From Pigmentiphaga sp. (GTDB lineage Bacteria > Pseudomonadota > Gammaproteobacteria > Burkholderiales > Burkholderiaceae_B), in NCBI GenBank assembly GCA_023228945.1, contig JALOAI010000049.1:1-15045 (forward strand): a stretch of DNA of 15,045 nucleotides, read 5' to 3'. Below the pieces are notes generated by a model, which worked only from the letters and a program-made list of their open reading frames with translations, was not told where the DNA came from and did not search any database. Each line of letters starts with the position of its first letter. The first letter of the stretch is position 1. The position numbers and the translations under genes were made by a program. Shown here one piece after another: positions 14,183 through 15,045 of the stretch.

Positions 14183-15045
14183 TCACACCACATGGCGTCG
14201 CCGGAGTTCGGCGATGCGGGCCTCGAGCAAGCCGATCTCGCGCAAAATGGCGTCGGTATGCTCGCCCTGGGCCGGCGAGGGTCGCGCCACCTCGGCGCGG
14301 GGGTGGCGAGCGAAGTCAATCGGCTGCGCAACCACGCCGACGTCCCCCGCCTCGGGGTGATGCATGGGCCAGCGCATCCCCAGGTGCCGAACCTGGGGGT
14401 CGGCAAACACCTCATCAACCTGATGGATCGGGCCGCAAGGCACACCGGCGGCAAGCAGGCGTTCGGTCCAGTCTTGCGAGGAACGAGTACGCAGGATGGG
14501 CGTAATCGCCGCATTGAGCGCGTCACGGTTGGCCACCCGATCCGTGTTCTCCGCAAATCGGGCATCCGTTGCAAGCCCGGGCCGCTCGAGCGCCTGGCAC
14601 AAACGCCGCCACATGTTGTTGCCGATGGCCGCCACGTTGATATGGCCATCCGCCGTGGGATACACGCCGGTGGGTACGGTCATGGGATGTTCGTTGCCTA
14701 TCTGTGCGGGCACGACGCCGGAGAAGGTCCATTGCGCCGCCTGGAAGTCGAGCATGGCGATCTGCGCCTGCAGCAGCGAGGTCTGCACCCAGTCGCCCTG
14801 CCCTGAGCGCTCGCGCTCGTGCAAGGCGGCGAGAATGCCCATGGCGCAAAAATGGCCCGCGCACAGGTCGGCGATGGGAATGCCCACGCGCAACGGCCCC
14901 TGGCCGGGCTGGCCGGTGATCGACATCAGCCCGCCCATGCCCTGGGCGATCGAATCGAATCCCGGGCGATCCCGGTACGGCCCGTCTTGGCCAAAGCCCG
15001 AGATGCTGGCATACACCAGGCGCGGATTGATCGCCCGCAGCACTT
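14183..15045 (-). CDS. CoA-transferase family III (CaiB/BaiF) protein, N-terminus outside the window
   Basis: Moves CoA between carboxylic acids through an aspartyl-CoA intermediate. The frame is open to the right edge; the visible 286-287 residues are the C-terminal two thirds of a roughly 400-residue protein. Visible features are VYASISGFGQDGPYRDRPG, GGLMSITGQPG, the segment GIPIADLCAGHFCAMG whose aspartate aligns with the catalytic aspartate of formyl-CoA transferase, and LLGEH-type text near the end (here PAQGEHTDAIL). It is the first visible gene of a - strand run, 64 bp before the substrate-binding protein gene. Together with the Rieske oxygenase this suggests handling of an organic acid as its CoA ester. 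The true start and any upstream partners are not visible. Confidence 0.93.
   Translation of the reverse strand, partial: VLRAINPRLVYASISGFGQDGPYRDRPGFDSIAQGMGGLMSITGQPGQGPLRVGIPIADLCAGHFCAMGILAALHERERSGQGDWVQTSLLQAQIAMLDFQAAQWTFSGVVPAQIGNEHPMTVPTGVYPTADGHINVAAIGNNMWRRLCQALERPGLATDARFAENTDRVANRDALNAAITPILRTRSSQDWTERLLAAGVPCGPIHQVDEVFADPQVRHLGMRWPMHHPEAGDVGVVAQPIDFARHPRAEVARPSPAQGEHTDAILREIGLLEARIAELRRRHVV

Noticed and set aside
14119..14649. Open 177-codon extension of the family 5 substrate-binding protein upstream of 14118
   Set aside because: It overlaps the CoA-transferase gene in another frame, lacks family likeness, and the strong GGAGGAG site plus signal peptide fix the start at 14118.
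1..15045. CRISPR arrays, insertion sequences or prophage genes
   Set aside because: No regularly spaced repeats, transposase motifs or phage structural genes were seen on either strand.

Overview
The window looks like the chromosome of a GC-rich betaproteobacterium of the Alcaligenaceae, most likely Bordetella or a close relative such as Achromobacter. This rests on the character of the Pst proteins, on two Bug-type (tripartite tricarboxylate transporter family) periplasmic receptors that are greatly expanded in that family, and on the GC-rich coding style. Species cannot be settled from the sequence alone.

Region 1 (1-4050, + strand) is a complete high-affinity phosphate uptake operon, pstS-pstC-pstA-pstB. 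Its truncated promoter region at the left edge carries a PHO-box-like half site 10 bp before a -10-like hexamer. A strong stem-loop and a terminator-like hairpin sit between pstS and pstC and probably set a high PstS to permease ratio. No phoU follows pstB. A U-less hairpin lies just after the pstB stop.

Region 2 (4123-5200) is a Bug receptor gene on the - strand facing pstB. Its promoter region may also fire on the + strand toward an orphan intrinsic terminator at 5247-5269, making a candidate small RNA.

Region 3 (5279-6318) is a graveyard of toxin-antitoxin modules beside a tRNA-Val(GAC) gene. It holds an intact HigA antitoxin, a 50-residue ribbon-helix-helix (BrnA-like) gene coupled to it by an ATGA overlap, a higB toxin broken by a frameshift and a premature stop, and on the opposite strand the C-terminal remnant of a second antidote family. 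The tRNA has a near-consensus promoter and a good terminator.

Region 4 (6382-9395, - strand) has a carboxymuconolactone-decarboxylase/AhpD-family protein and an OmpR-type response regulator overlapping its EnvZ-like sensor kinase by 4 bp. About 490 bp without a supportable gene follows (9396-9889), then the C-terminal fragment of a tannase/feruloyl esterase gene (9890-10111).

Region 5 (10194-15045) looks catabolic. A second Bug receptor on the + strand has a 13-bp palindrome upstream. Facing it on the - strand is an apparent operon: CoA-transferase family III (cut by the window edge), a family 5 (Dpp/Opp-type) ABC substrate-binding protein, and a phthalate-dioxygenase-like Rieske oxygenase. 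Together these suggest capture, CoA activation or transfer, and oxygenation of an unidentified organic (possibly aromatic) acid.
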